5,949 nt of DNA from Oleispira sp963933055 (GTDB lineage: Bacteria; Pseudomonadota; Gammaproteobacteria; Pseudomonadales; Oceanobacteraceae), in the NCBI GenBank assembly GCA_963933055.1, contig CAWVSY010000097.1, positions 1-5,949 of the forward strand, read 5' to 3'. How positions within the stretch are numbered: position 1 is the first letter of the stretch; each line of letters opens with the position of its first letter. Shown here piece after piece: positions 1 through 5,708 of this stretch. Both the position numbers and the translations under genes were made by a program. Below the pieces are notes generated by a model that worked only from the letters and a program-made list of their open reading frames with translations, did no database searches and was not told the DNA's origin.

Positions 1-1482
1 AGCTTCTACAATGCGCTTCATATCAGTCATGTAGCCACGTAGCTCTTCACCAACATATTCAACTGGGTGATTACGGATTTCGTCGTTAACTTCAACTAGA
101 CGAGCGTTATCAACAGAGTTAGAAGTCAGGTTTAAGCCTTTACCAATCACTTCAGTCGTGATGTTTGGCATGAACTTCTCAGCCAATAGAGGCACTGCTG
201 CGTGAGCAAACAAGTAGCAACCGTATTCTGCCGTATCAGAAATCACAACGTTCATTTCGTAAAGTTTCTTACGAGCGATGGTGTTAGCGATTAATGGAGT
301 CTCATGTAGAGATTCGTAGTATGCAGATTCTTCAACGATACCAGACTCAACCATTGCTTCGAAAGCAAGCTCAACGCCGGCTTTAACCATAGCAACAAGC
401 ATGATGCCTTTGTCGAAAAATTCTTGTTCGTCGATTGGAGTGTCACAAGCTGGAGCTTTTTCGAAGCCAGTTTCAGCTGTTTCTTCACGCCATTTAAGAA
501 GGTTAACGTCGTCGTTAGCCCAATCTTCCATCATAGTCTTAGAGAAGTGACCCGTGATGATGTCGTCTTGGTGCTTGCGGAACAATGGACGCATAAGGTC
601 TTTAAGTTCGTCAGCCATATCAAAAGCAACGATTTTAGCTGGGTTAGCTAGACGATCCATCATGTTAGTGATGCCGCCAATCTTCAATGCTTCAGTTACA
701 GTTTCCCAACCGAATTGGATCAATTTAGCGGCGTATGGGCCGTCGATGCCGTCAGCAACCATTTTTTCGTAGCCCAAGATGGCGCCAGTCTGCAACATAC
801 CACAAAGGATAGTTTGCTCACCCATAAGGTCAGACTTAACTTCAGCAACGAAAGAAGATTCAAGACAACCCGCACGGTCACCACCAGTCGCTGAAGCGTA
901 AGCTTTAGCAAGATCCCAGCCTTCGCCGCGTGGATCATTTTCTGGGTGAACAGCAAGCAGTGTTGGAACACCAAAGCCACGCTTATATTCTTCACGTACT
1001 TCAGAACCAGGGCATTTAGGAGCAACCATGATTACTGTGATGTCTTCACGGATTTGCATGCCTTCTTCTACGATGTTGAAACCGTGAGAGTAAGCAAGTG
1101 CAGAATCTTTCTTCATTAGAGGCATAACGGCAGTAACAACGGCCGTATGCTGCTTATCAGGAGTCAAGTTAAGTACTAGGTCAGCTTGAGGAATCAAGTC
1201 TTCGTAAGTACCCACAGTGAAATCATTTTCAGAAGCGTTTACGAAAGAAGCACGCTTTTCAGAGATGGCTGCATCACGTAGAGCATAAGAAATGTCTAGG
1301 CCAGAATCGCGCATGTTCAAGCCTTGGTTAAGGCCTTGAGCACCACAACCAATGATTACGATTTTTTTGCCTTTAAGGGCTTCACAACCGTCAGCGAATT
1401 CACTGCGGTTCATGAAACGACAACGGCCAAGTTGATCAAGCTGTTCACGCAAGTTTAGCGTGTTGAAATAGTTGTTAGACAT
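1..1482 (-). CDS. ilvC: Ketol-acid reductoisomerase, class II (long form), 3' end cut by window
   Basis: This cytoplasmic enzyme of valine, leucine and isoleucine synthesis isomerises and reduces acetolactate or acetohydroxybutyrate with NADPH and Mg2+. Reading the minus strand from the ATG at 1482 gives 494 uninterrupted codons, beginning MSNNYFNTLNLREQ and ending GYMTDMKRIVEA at base 1. E. coli IlvC is 491 residues and ends similarly, so only a few codons and the stop are missing. The Rossmann motif GCGAQG is at residues 45-50. The NADPH-phosphate contacts R69, R77, S79 and Q111 are kept, as are H133 and K156. The metal and catalytic acids are D218 and E222 (SDLMGEQ), and E390 and E394 (ESLHE) in the second of the two knotted helical domains that define the long class. 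GGAG at 1489-1492 lies 6 bases before the ATG, which supports this start. The gene is divergent from ilvY, its likely activator. The E. coli K69 position is aspartate here (D70). Confidence 0.97.
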   Translation of the reverse strand, partial: MSNNYFNTLNLREQLDQLGRCRFMNRSEFADGCEALKGKKIVIIGCGAQGLNQGLNMRDSGLDISYALRDAAISEKRASFVNASENDFTVGTYEDLIPQADLVLNLTPDKQHTAVVTAVMPLMKKDSALAYSHGFNIVEEGMQIREDITVIMVAPKCPGSEVREEYKRGFGVPTLLAVHPENDPRGEGWDLAKAYASATGGDRAGCLESSFVAEVKSDLMGEQTILCGMLQTGAILGYEKMVADGIDGPYAAKLIQFGWETVTEALKIGGITNMMDRLANPAKIVAFDMADELKDLMRPLFRKHQDDIITGHFSKTMMEDWANDDVNLLKWREETAETGFEKAPACDTPIDEQEFFDKGIMLVAMVKAGVELAFEAMVESGIVEESAYYESLHETPLIANTIARKKLYEMNVVISDTAEYGCYLFAHAAVPLLAEKFMPNITTEVIGKGLNLTSNSVDNARLVEVNDEIRNHPVEYVGEELRGYMTDMKRIVEA

Positions 1483-1486
1483 GAGT

Positions 1487-1492
1487 CTCTCC
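1487..1492 (-). promoter_or_regulatory. ilvC ribosome binding site
   Basis: On the minus strand the sequence reads GGAGAG followed by ACTC and the ATG at 1482. It is a good Shine-Dalgarno match at normal spacing, and it fixes the ilvC start at MSNNYF. Confidence 0.75.
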
Positions 1493-1520
1493 AATCTATA
1501 AGTGTTAATAGTAATTTGGG

Positions 1521-1535
1521 CGAATGCTATATTCG
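1521..1535 (-). other. Small inverted repeat in the ilvC leader
   Basis: CGAAT, then five bases, then ATTCG forms a 5-bp stem. It lies in the roughly 56-base untranslated leader expected for the proposed ilvC promoter. The stem is short and has no T-run, so it is not an attenuator terminator by itself. A competing pair, GAATGC at 1522-1527 with GCATTC at 1543-1548, overlaps the -10 box. The role is unknown and the structure may be chance. Confidence 0.3.
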
Positions 1536-1544
1536 ATGGCGTGC

Positions 1545-1573
1545 ATTCTAGGCTAAGTTGCTCGTTGCGTAAA
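1545..1573 (-). promoter_or_regulatory. ilvC promoter (sigma-70 type)
   Basis: On the minus strand TTTACG (bases 1573-1568, 4 of 6 to consensus) is followed after exactly 17 bp by TAGAAT (1550-1545, 5 of 6). Transcription would start near 1538. The weak -35 box is typical of a promoter that needs an activator. The proposed IlvY sites are centred about 65 and 34 bp upstream of this start, which are the usual positions for LysR-type activation. The start site is predicted, not mapped. Confidence 0.6.
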
Positions 1574-1579
1574 ATGCTA
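1565..1579. promoter_or_regulatory. Secondary, degenerate IlvY-type site
   Basis: TTGCG-TAAAA-TGCTA matches the arms of the better site at 1596-1610 in 8 of 10 positions. Its centre is 31 bp away, close to three helical turns, so both sites would face the same side of the DNA. It overlaps the ilvC -35 box and touches the ilvY -10 box. This fits a weak site where an inducer-bound LysR-type dimer contacts RNA polymerase. The right arm departs from perfect dyad symmetry, so the call rests on position as much as on sequence. Confidence 0.45.
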
Positions 1580-1583
1580 TAAT
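1575..1583 (+). promoter_or_regulatory. ilvY promoter with extended -10
   Basis: TGCTATAAT is a perfect extended -10 element (TG, one base, TATAAT at 1578-1583). No good -35 hexamer lies at 17 bp; TTGCTC at 1558-1563 is only 14 bp away. Extended -10 promoters can work without a -35. Transcription would begin near 1590 and leave a leader of about 90 bases before the ilvY ATG. The main IlvY site lies at the start of this transcript, which predicts self-repression. Confidence 0.55.
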
Positions 1584-1595
1584 TGCTTTTTATCG

Positions 1596-1610
1596 TTGCA
1601 GTTATTGCAA
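1596..1610. promoter_or_regulatory. Primary IlvY-type operator
   Basis: TTGCA-GTTAT-TGCAA is a perfect 15-bp interrupted palindrome containing the T-N11-A core typical of LysR-type binding sites (T1597 to A1609). It is centred about 65 bp upstream of the predicted ilvC start and just downstream of the predicted ilvY start. One protein bound here could activate ilvC and repress ilvY, the arrangement known for E. coli IlvY. Binding itself is inferred. Confidence 0.6.
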
Positions 1611-1667
1611 TTAGAGAAGCGTGTTGTTCAAAAATTGGAATGGCGCTTGTTTTTTACATTTCTACTC

Positions 1668-1672
1668 GGAGG
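1668..1672 (+). promoter_or_regulatory. ilvY ribosome binding site
   Basis: GGAGG sits 7 bases before the ATG at 1680. This strong site decides the ilvY start and argues against an upstream TTG at 1596, which lies inside the operator. Confidence 0.8.
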
Positions 1673-1679
1673 TTTTGCT

Positions 1680-2558
1680 ATGGAATACAAAGATTTAGAA
1701 GTATTTGTACAATTAGCGGAGCATCAGCATTTAGGCGTGGTTAGCCAGTTGGTGCATTGCAGTCCTTCGACCTTGAGCCGTCGCTTGAAACGCATGGAAG
1801 AAGGTGTTGGCAGCTTGTTATTTAATCGTGAAGGGACTCGTTTACGGTTAACCGAAGAAGGGGAGTTATTTCGCCAGCACGCTGAGCAGGTATTAGAACT
1901 TTGGCATCAGCTTAAGCTGTCGATGCAGCGCCAAGCTAGTGAACTGCAGGGGCAGCTAAGTATTTATTGTTCAGTGACCGCGAGCTACAGTTTTTTATCC
2001 GAACTATTAGGCCGGTTTCGGGCGCAGCATCCGCTGGTGGATATTCGGTTGAAAACAGGAGACGCCGCTGAATCCATTGCCCATGTTCAATCGGGGGATG
2101 TCGATATGGTGATTGCTGCGCGCCCTGATCAGCTAGCGGCGAATCTTACTTTTAAAACGATCACGCCTGCCCCTTTGCTTTTTATTGCTCCTGTTTCTAA
2201 TCAGTCTGTTCCTGAACTATTGGAAGAGCCTATTCGGTGGGATAAGGTGCCTTTGGTTCTTTCTGAATCAGGTTTAGCACGTACACGCGTCGATCGTTGG
2301 TTTAAGCAGAAGCGTTTAAGACAAAATATTTATGCGCAAGTATCAGGTCACGAGGCGATTGTCAGTATGGTGAGCCTAGGTTGTGGTGTTGGGGTTGTGC
2401 CAGATCTGGTATTAAAAAATAGTCCCTTGATGAATAAAGTTCGTATTCTCGATATTCAGCCGGAATTAGAGCCCTTTGCTGTGGGGCTTTGCGCACAAAG
2501 TAAGCGTTTACATGAGCCGTTGATTTCAGCGTTGTGGCAAACTGTGATGTGGGAATAA
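1680..2558 (+). CDS. ilvY: LysR-type transcriptional regulator IlvY, activator of ilvC
   Basis: This 292-residue DNA-binding regulator should sense acetohydroxy-acid substrates, activate ilvC and repress itself, as E. coli IlvY (297 aa) does. The N-terminal winged helix-turn-helix covers about residues 3-62, with the recognition region near 18-37 (HCSPSTLSRRLKRMEE). A linker helix runs about 63-90 and the effector domain about 92-292. Stretches that I recognise from IlvY are YCSVTASYS (96-104), the GDAAE segment (127-131), SGHEAIVSMVSLGCGVGVVP (222-241) and SKRLHEPLI (274-282). The start is the ATG with a strong ribosome binding site. The frame stays open upstream to a TTG at 1596, which would add 28 residues foreign to the family. 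The divergent position next to ilvC supports the name. No clear terminator follows, so transcripts may continue toward pssA. Confidence 0.94.
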   Translation: MEYKDLEVFVQLAEHQHLGVVSQLVHCSPSTLSRRLKRMEEGVGSLLFNREGTRLRLTEEGELFRQHAEQVLELWHQLKLSMQRQASELQGQLSIYCSVTASYSFLSELLGRFRAQHPLVDIRLKTGDAAESIAHVQSGDVDMVIAARPDQLAANLTFKTITPAPLLFIAPVSNQSVPELLEEPIRWDKVPLVLSESGLARTRVDRWFKQKRLRQNIYAQVSGHEAIVSMVSLGCGVGVVPDLVLKNSPLMNKVRILDIQPELEPFAVGLCAQSKRLHEPLISALWQTVMWE

Positions 2559-2631
2559 CTAGCGCTTCTTTGCTCATCTCAGTAAGATAGAGGGCAGAGA
2601 TGGTATATCTGTAACCTATTAGCGATGTATC

Positions 2632-2655
2632 AGCGCTCTATCGATGCAGGGCGCT
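2632..2655 (+). other. Hairpin between ilvY and pssA
   Basis: AGCGCTCT (2632-2639) pairs with AGGGCGCT (2648-2655), giving an 8-bp stem with one G-U pair around an 8-base loop. No T-run follows, so it is not a standard intrinsic terminator. It could mark the ilvY 3' end or sit in the pssA leader. A second, looser pair, CATCTC at 2575-2580 with GAGATG at 2597-2602, lies upstream. I found no convincing promoter for pssA in the 160-bp gap; TATGAT at 2705-2710 lacks a partner -35. Confidence 0.35.
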
Positions 2656-2718
2656 TAGCCATAAGAACTTAAATGTGGCAAACAGCATCTATCTATTTAG
2701 TAGGTATGATTTTAAATT

Positions 2719-3525
2719 ATGAATGATCAAGATGATAAGGTAGTTAAGTTGAACGACGATATTCAAGAAAATACTACAGAGTCTAGTGATGCTGAGGCAT
2801 TTGCTAGCCCTAAGCCTCGTAATAAAGGTATTTATTTATTACCTAACTTATTTACGACAGGGGCATTGTTTTCTGGGTTCTATGCCATCGTTGCGGGTAT
2901 GGATGGTAATTTTGAAAGTGCTGCGATCGCGATATTCATATCCATGATTTTAGATGGATTAGATGGTCGAGTTGCGCGTATGACTAATACGCAAAGCGAC
3001 TTTGGCGCCGAGTATGATAGCTTGGCCGATATGGTCTCTTTTGGTGTTGCTCCCGCACTTGTGACTTTTAGTTGGGCGCTGCAAGATTTAGGTAAGGTGG
3101 GTTGGGTTGCTGCATTTGTGTATGTTGCAGGTGCTGCTTTGCGCTTAGCGCGTTTTAATACGCAAATTGATACGGCTGATAAAAACTATTTTACTGGCTT
3201 AGCAAGTCCTGCCGCTGCGGCCATTGTCGCGGGTACTGTTTGGGCATTTAGCGAAACCGGTGCTGCGGGTCAAGATGTTGCATGGGTTATGGCTATTTTG
3301 GTTCCACTAGCGGGTGTTTTGATGGTGAGTAACTTTCAGTACCACAGTTTTAAAGGTCTAGATCTTAAAGGCAAGGTTCCTTTTGTCGCGATGCTCGCCA
3401 TTGTTATGATTTTTGTCGTGGTATCGATTGATCCTGCGAAAGTATTGTTAGGTGTCTTTATGGCGTATGCTTTTTCAGGCCCTATTGTGAGTGCTAGAAA
3501 GTATTTGAAAGAACGTAAATCATAA
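2719..3525 (+). CDS. pssA: CDP-diacylglycerol--serine O-phosphatidyltransferase (phosphatidylserine synthase)
   Basis: This integral membrane enzyme joins CDP-diacylglycerol and L-serine to make phosphatidylserine, the precursor of phosphatidylethanolamine. The 268 residues carry the complete CDP-alcohol phosphatidyltransferase signature between residues 79 and 104: D79-G80, D82-G83, A86-R87, G96, D100 and D104, with the spacing DGx2DGx2ARx8Gx3Dx3D. The aspartates bind the metal. A conserved-looking ALRLARFN follows at 140-147. Roughly seven or eight hydrophobic segments run from about residue 38 to 257. This is the membrane-embedded type also found in Bacillus and Pseudomonas, not the phospholipase-D-like E. 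coli enzyme. The first 35 residues are acidic and polar and probably cytoplasmic. An in-frame TAA two codons upstream makes 2719 the earliest possible ATG, but no good Shine-Dalgarno precedes it, so the exact start is less certain than the function. The gene ends at a strong terminator. Confidence 0.95.
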   Translation: MNDQDDKVVKLNDDIQENTTESSDAEAFASPKPRNKGIYLLPNLFTTGALFSGFYAIVAGMDGNFESAAIAIFISMILDGLDGRVARMTNTQSDFGAEYDSLADMVSFGVAPALVTFSWALQDLGKVGWVAAFVYVAGAALRLARFNTQIDTADKNYFTGLASPAAAAIVAGTVWAFSETGAAGQDVAWVMAILVPLAGVLMVSNFQYHSFKGLDLKGKVPFVAMLAIVMIFVVVSIDPAKVLLGVFMAYAFSGPIVSARKYLKERKS

Positions 3526-3548
3526 TATTAGCGTTTGTTTCTATCATT

Positions 3549-3573
3549 AAAGGCCTCTTATGAGGCCTTTTTT
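3549..3573 (+). terminator. Rho-independent terminator of pssA
   Basis: AAAGGCCTC (3549-3557) and GAGGCCTTT (3562-3570) form a perfect 9-bp stem with a TTAT loop. The T-run spans 3568-3573. It begins 23 bases after the pssA stop and separates pssA from msrP transcription. Confidence 0.93.
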
Positions 3574-3637
3574 GTAGCTGCTATAAAGTAAATTATTGCG
3601 GCTATTGGAATTTTGCAGGCGAAAGAGTGTCTATTCT

Positions 3638-3643
3638 TATAAT
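3638..3643 (+). promoter_or_regulatory. Probable msrP-msrQ promoter (-10 box)
   Basis: A perfect TATAAT lies 50 bp upstream of the msrP start and downstream of the pssA terminator, so the operon needs a promoter in this interval. The best -35 candidate, TTGCAG at 3613-3618, is poor and 19 bp away. That suggests help from an activator, or a different start. I see no obvious operator beside it. Confidence 0.45.
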
Positions 3644-3693
3644 AGCTTTGATATATGAGTTATTAGCAATTATTAAACAACGATGAGTCTCCT

Positions 3694-4692
3694 ATGTTAA
3701 TTAAGCCTGCTATTGATATTCCGTCCTCTGAAATAACCTCGCATTCTGCTTATTTGAATCGACGAAAATTCATGCAGCAAAGTGGCGTTGCGCTTGCCGC
3801 TATGGGCTTGGCATCCACCGCAGGAGCGTTAGAGACGCATACTGGCACGCCACCCACATTTGGCCCTGATTGGCTAAATAAGCAGGTATTGGGTGCGAAA
3901 GAAACTGCTTTTGGCAAAGAGGAGAAGCTAACGCCGTATCGTGATGTTACTTCGTATAATAACTTTTATGAATTCGGTACAGGTAAAGACGATCCTGCAC
4001 GTAATGCGGGTTCTTTAGTTACGGATCCTTGGTCGGTCACGATTGGCGGAGCGTGTGAAAATCAGGGGACTTTTAATTTAGAAGACATTTTAAAGTCAAT
4101 GCCGCTAGAAGAACGTATTTATCGACTGCGTTGTGTTGAGGCTTGGTCAATGGTGATTCCATGGATTGGCTTTCCTTTAGCAGACCTGATTAAGCGCTTT
4201 AAGCCTTTATCCACCGCCAAGTATGTGGAGTTCACGACGCTGGAGGCGCCAAAGCAAATGATTGGCCAGCGTTCAAGGTTTTCTACTATTGATTGGCCGT
4301 ACGTTGAGGCGCTGCGCATTGACGAGGCGATGAATCCGCTAACGTTAATGGCGGTGGGCTTATATGGAGAAATTCTTCCTAAGCAAAACGGTGCGCCCAT
4401 TCGTTTGGTCGTACCCTGGAAATATGGTTTTAAGAGTATTAAGTCGATTGTGAAAATTCGCTTTACTGAAACGCCACCTATTAATACTTGGCAGGCAATC
4501 GCTCCTCGGGAATATGGCTTCTATGCAAATGTTAATCCTGAGGTTAGTCATCCACGATGGAGCCAAGCGAAAGAGCGTCGCTTACCTTCTGGGCTATTTA
4601 ATACCAATAGAATAGAAACTCAGATGTTTAATGGTTATGGCGATCAAGTTGCTCATCTTTATAAAGGTATGGATCTAAGGAAGCACTATTAA
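3694..4692 (+). CDS. msrP: Periplasmic methionine sulfoxide reductase, molybdoenzyme catalytic subunit MsrP (YedY)
   Basis: MsrP reduces methionine sulfoxide in oxidised periplasmic proteins, taking electrons from the quinone pool through MsrQ. The 332-residue precursor has a Tat signal: twin arginines R23-R24 in NRRKFMQ, a hydrophobic stretch at about 31-43, and a likely cut after AGA (43-45). Tat export fits a folded protein loaded with molybdenum cofactor. The cofactor-binding segment SYNNFYEFG is at 87-95, and the molybdenum ligand is C147 in YRLRCVEAWSM. Other family blocks are VPWIGFPL (near 155-162), QNGAPIRL (231-238), VPWKYGFKSIKS (240-251) and GFYANVNPEVSHPRWSQA (275-292). Length and RR position match E. 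coli MsrP. The start is upstream of the Tat signal, but its Shine-Dalgarno (TGAG at 3684-3687) is weak. The stop codon overlaps the msrQ start by one base, so the two genes are co-transcribed. Confidence 0.96.
   Translation: MLIKPAIDIPSSEITSHSAYLNRRKFMQQSGVALAAMGLASTAGALETHTGTPPTFGPDWLNKQVLGAKETAFGKEEKLTPYRDVTSYNNFYEFGTGKDDPARNAGSLVTDPWSVTIGGACENQGTFNLEDILKSMPLEERIYRLRCVEAWSMVIPWIGFPLADLIKRFKPLSTAKYVEFTTLEAPKQMIGQRSRFSTIDWPYVEALRIDEAMNPLTLMAVGLYGEILPKQNGAPIRLVVPWKYGFKSIKSIVKIRFTETPPINTWQAIAPREYGFYANVNPEVSHPRWSQAKERRLPSGLFNTNRIETQMFNGYGDQVAHLYKGMDLRKHY
4677..4682 (+). promoter_or_regulatory. msrQ ribosome binding site inside msrP
   Basis: AAGGAA lies 9 bases before the msrQ ATG, within the last codons of msrP. 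Together with the TAATG junction it points to translational coupling of the two subunits. Confidence 0.7.
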
Positions 4693-5306
4693 TGACAGTG
4701 TTTATTAGGCGCTGTCTTATTTTTTCAGCGCTATTTATGCCTTTTGCTTACATCCTTGCTCAGGTTATTGCGTTGCAAATGGGTGATTACGATATTCTTG
4801 GACCTGAACCTGGCAAGGCGATTACTTGGTTTACGGGAGAGTGGGCCTTTAACATTTTATTGTTAACGTTAGCGGTCACTCCTTTGAGAAGCTGGTTTGG
4901 CTGGAAATGGCTTTTGCCTCATCGTCGCATGCTGGGCCTATTTGTGATGTTTTATGCGACCTTGCATTTGCTTTCTTATATGGCCTTCTTGCTAGGCTGG
5001 GAGTGGGGCGATATTGGCAGCGAACTTATTGAACGTCCTTATTTAACTTTAGGGTTTCTGGGTTGGCTTCTTTTGATCCCGCTTGCGGTGACTTCTACTA
5101 AAGGGTGGCAGCGTCGTTTAAAGAGAAAGTGGAAGTCGCTACACAAGGTGGTTTATTTGATTGCTATCTTATGTGCGGTTCACTATTTATTGCAGATACG
5201 ATCAAATTGGTTTGAGCCTACTCTATATGCATCAATTACGGTGTTTCTATTAATGCAGCGTTTTTCCTTGGCTAAGTTCAAAGGGTATTTTGCTAGATCA
5301 GCTTAG
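4692..5306 (+). CDS. msrQ: Heme-binding membrane subunit MsrQ (YedZ) of the MsrPQ system
   Basis: MsrQ is an inner-membrane b-type heme protein that passes electrons from the respiratory chain to periplasmic MsrP. It belongs to the ferric reductase-like transmembrane family. The 204 residues hold about six hydrophobic helices, at roughly 8-30, 47-64, 79-101, 115-134, 150-168 and 176-190. Histidines in the helices or at their ends are H77, H92 (in ATLHLLSY), H151 (in KSLHKVVY) and H164 (in CAVHYLLQ). The last three match the positions of the known E. coli heme ligands. The TGEWAFNILLLTLAVTPLR segment (48-66) and the basic cytoplasmic loop 140-148 are also family-like. The ATG overlaps the msrP TAA by one base. 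The stop codon lies within a hairpin. Confidence 0.95.
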   Translation: MTVFIRRCLIFSALFMPFAYILAQVIALQMGDYDILGPEPGKAITWFTGEWAFNILLLTLAVTPLRSWFGWKWLLPHRRMLGLFVMFYATLHLLSYMAFLLGWEWGDIGSELIERPYLTLGFLGWLLLIPLAVTSTKGWQRRLKRKWKSLHKVVYLIAILCAVHYLLQIRSNWFEPTLYASITVFLLMQRFSLAKFKGYFARSA

Positions 5307-5318
5307 ATTTCTAAGCTG
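5299..5318 (+). terminator. Hairpin at the end of msrQ, possible weak terminator
   Basis: CAGCTTAG (5299-5306) and CTAAGCTG (5311-5318) form a perfect 8-bp stem with an ATTT loop. The left arm contains the last msrQ codons and its TAG stop. Only GTGGTTT follows, with no real T-run, so it may stabilise the mRNA end or assist factor-dependent termination rather than act as a full intrinsic terminator. Confidence 0.5.
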
Positions 5319-5364
5319 GTGGTTTAAGCGTGATTAGTTTGGATTATTTATTCGTAATTAGCTG

Positions 5365-5476
5365 CGCTCACGATGGGCATTGAATTTTCTACGGCGCGCT
5401 GCAAGTACTTCCGTGTAAGCTCGGCTAAAAGATCCCTCTTTTAGGACGTCCTTGAAAATTAATCCCCATCGCTCAC
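5365..5476. repeat. Palindromic intergenic element 1 (MITE-like, about 110 bp)
   Basis: The outer arms CGATGGGCATTGAATTTTC (5371-5389) and GAAAATTAATCCCCATCG (5454-5471) are reverse complements except for one mismatch and one bulged base. Inside are AAGTACTT (5403-5410, self-complementary), a perfect 8-bp hairpin CTAAAAGA/TCTTTTAG with a TCCC loop (5425-5444), and GGACGTCC (5444-5451, self-complementary). CGCTCAC occurs directly repeated at 5365-5371 and 5470-5476, at both edges. The layout resembles interspersed palindromic repeats between genes of marine gammaproteobacteria. No transposase is present, so any spread would depend on an enzyme encoded elsewhere. Only one copy is in this window, so copy number is unknown. 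Confidence 0.7.
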
Positions 5477-5607
5477 CGCCAATCACTCAAAACTTTCCAA
5501 ATTTAGAATTGATACTTCAAAAAAAGCGCAGCTTCTTAGTCAATTTTTAGCCGTCATTACTTAGAACAATACGAAGATGTATCAGCAGTTCAGATTCTGG
5601 TGGCGAT
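5477..5607. other. Stretch between the two palindromic elements, nothing recognised
   Basis: This AT-rich DNA has no open frame that I trust. AAGC-GCA-GCTT (5524-5534) is a tiny stem next to a run of A (5519-5525). On the minus strand it reads as a stem followed by T residues, a very weak terminator candidate. No gene approaches from that side within the window. Confidence 0.4.
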
Positions 5608-5708
5608 GGATTAGTGTTGTTCGTTCATAGCCCATCTCCCGCAGGGAAGCGGGGGCTGAGCCCTCATGGACGAGTTTACGGCGTGGCAAAGAACGAATAA
5701 TCTAATGC
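5608..5708. repeat. Palindromic intergenic element 2 (MITE-like, about 100 bp)
   Basis: The end arms GGATTAGTGTTGTTCGTTC (5608-5626) and GAACGAATAATCTAATGC (5691-5708) are imperfect reverse complements. TTCGTTC/GAACGAA and ATTAG/CTAAT are exact. Within are two GC-rich hairpins: CCCGC/GCGGG (5638-5642 with 5649-5653) and GGGCT/AGCCC (5653-5657 with 5659-5663). The two hairpins share a base and so may be alternatives. The right half holds GAGTTTACGGCGTGGC (5672-5687). The GC-rich core contrasts with the AT-rich surroundings. It differs from element 1 apart from a shared TACGGCG. No coding capacity is credible. Confidence 0.6.

Noticed and set aside
291..1025. Short open frames on both strands between 291 and 1025
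   Set aside because: They are shadows of the unbroken ilvC frame on the minus strand, which matches the family throughout.
1596..1679. Upstream TTG extension of ilvY by 28 residues
   Set aside because: The TTG lies inside the proposed operator and has no ribosome site. The ATG at 1680 has GGAGG at ideal spacing, and the family N-terminus begins there.
2362..2577. Minus-strand 71-residue open frame at the end of ilvY
   Set aside because: It overlaps well-supported ilvY codons and resembles no family that I recognise.
4119..4566. Two minus-strand open frames inside msrP
   Set aside because: They are antisense shadows of a clear, fully conserved msrP reading frame.
5373..5444. 23-codon plus-strand frame beginning MGIEFSTARCK
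   Set aside because: It lies entirely within palindromic element 1 and has no ribosome site. Repeats of this kind often produce such spurious small frames.
5611..5667. 18-codon minus-strand frame beginning MRAQPPLPCG
   Set aside because: It is encoded by the hairpins of element 2 and has no ribosome site. It is better explained as a by-product of the repeat.
5365..5708. CRISPR array or origin of replication
   Set aside because: There are no regularly spaced direct repeats, and only one DnaA box was noticed, outside this stretch. The structure is palindromic, not array-like.
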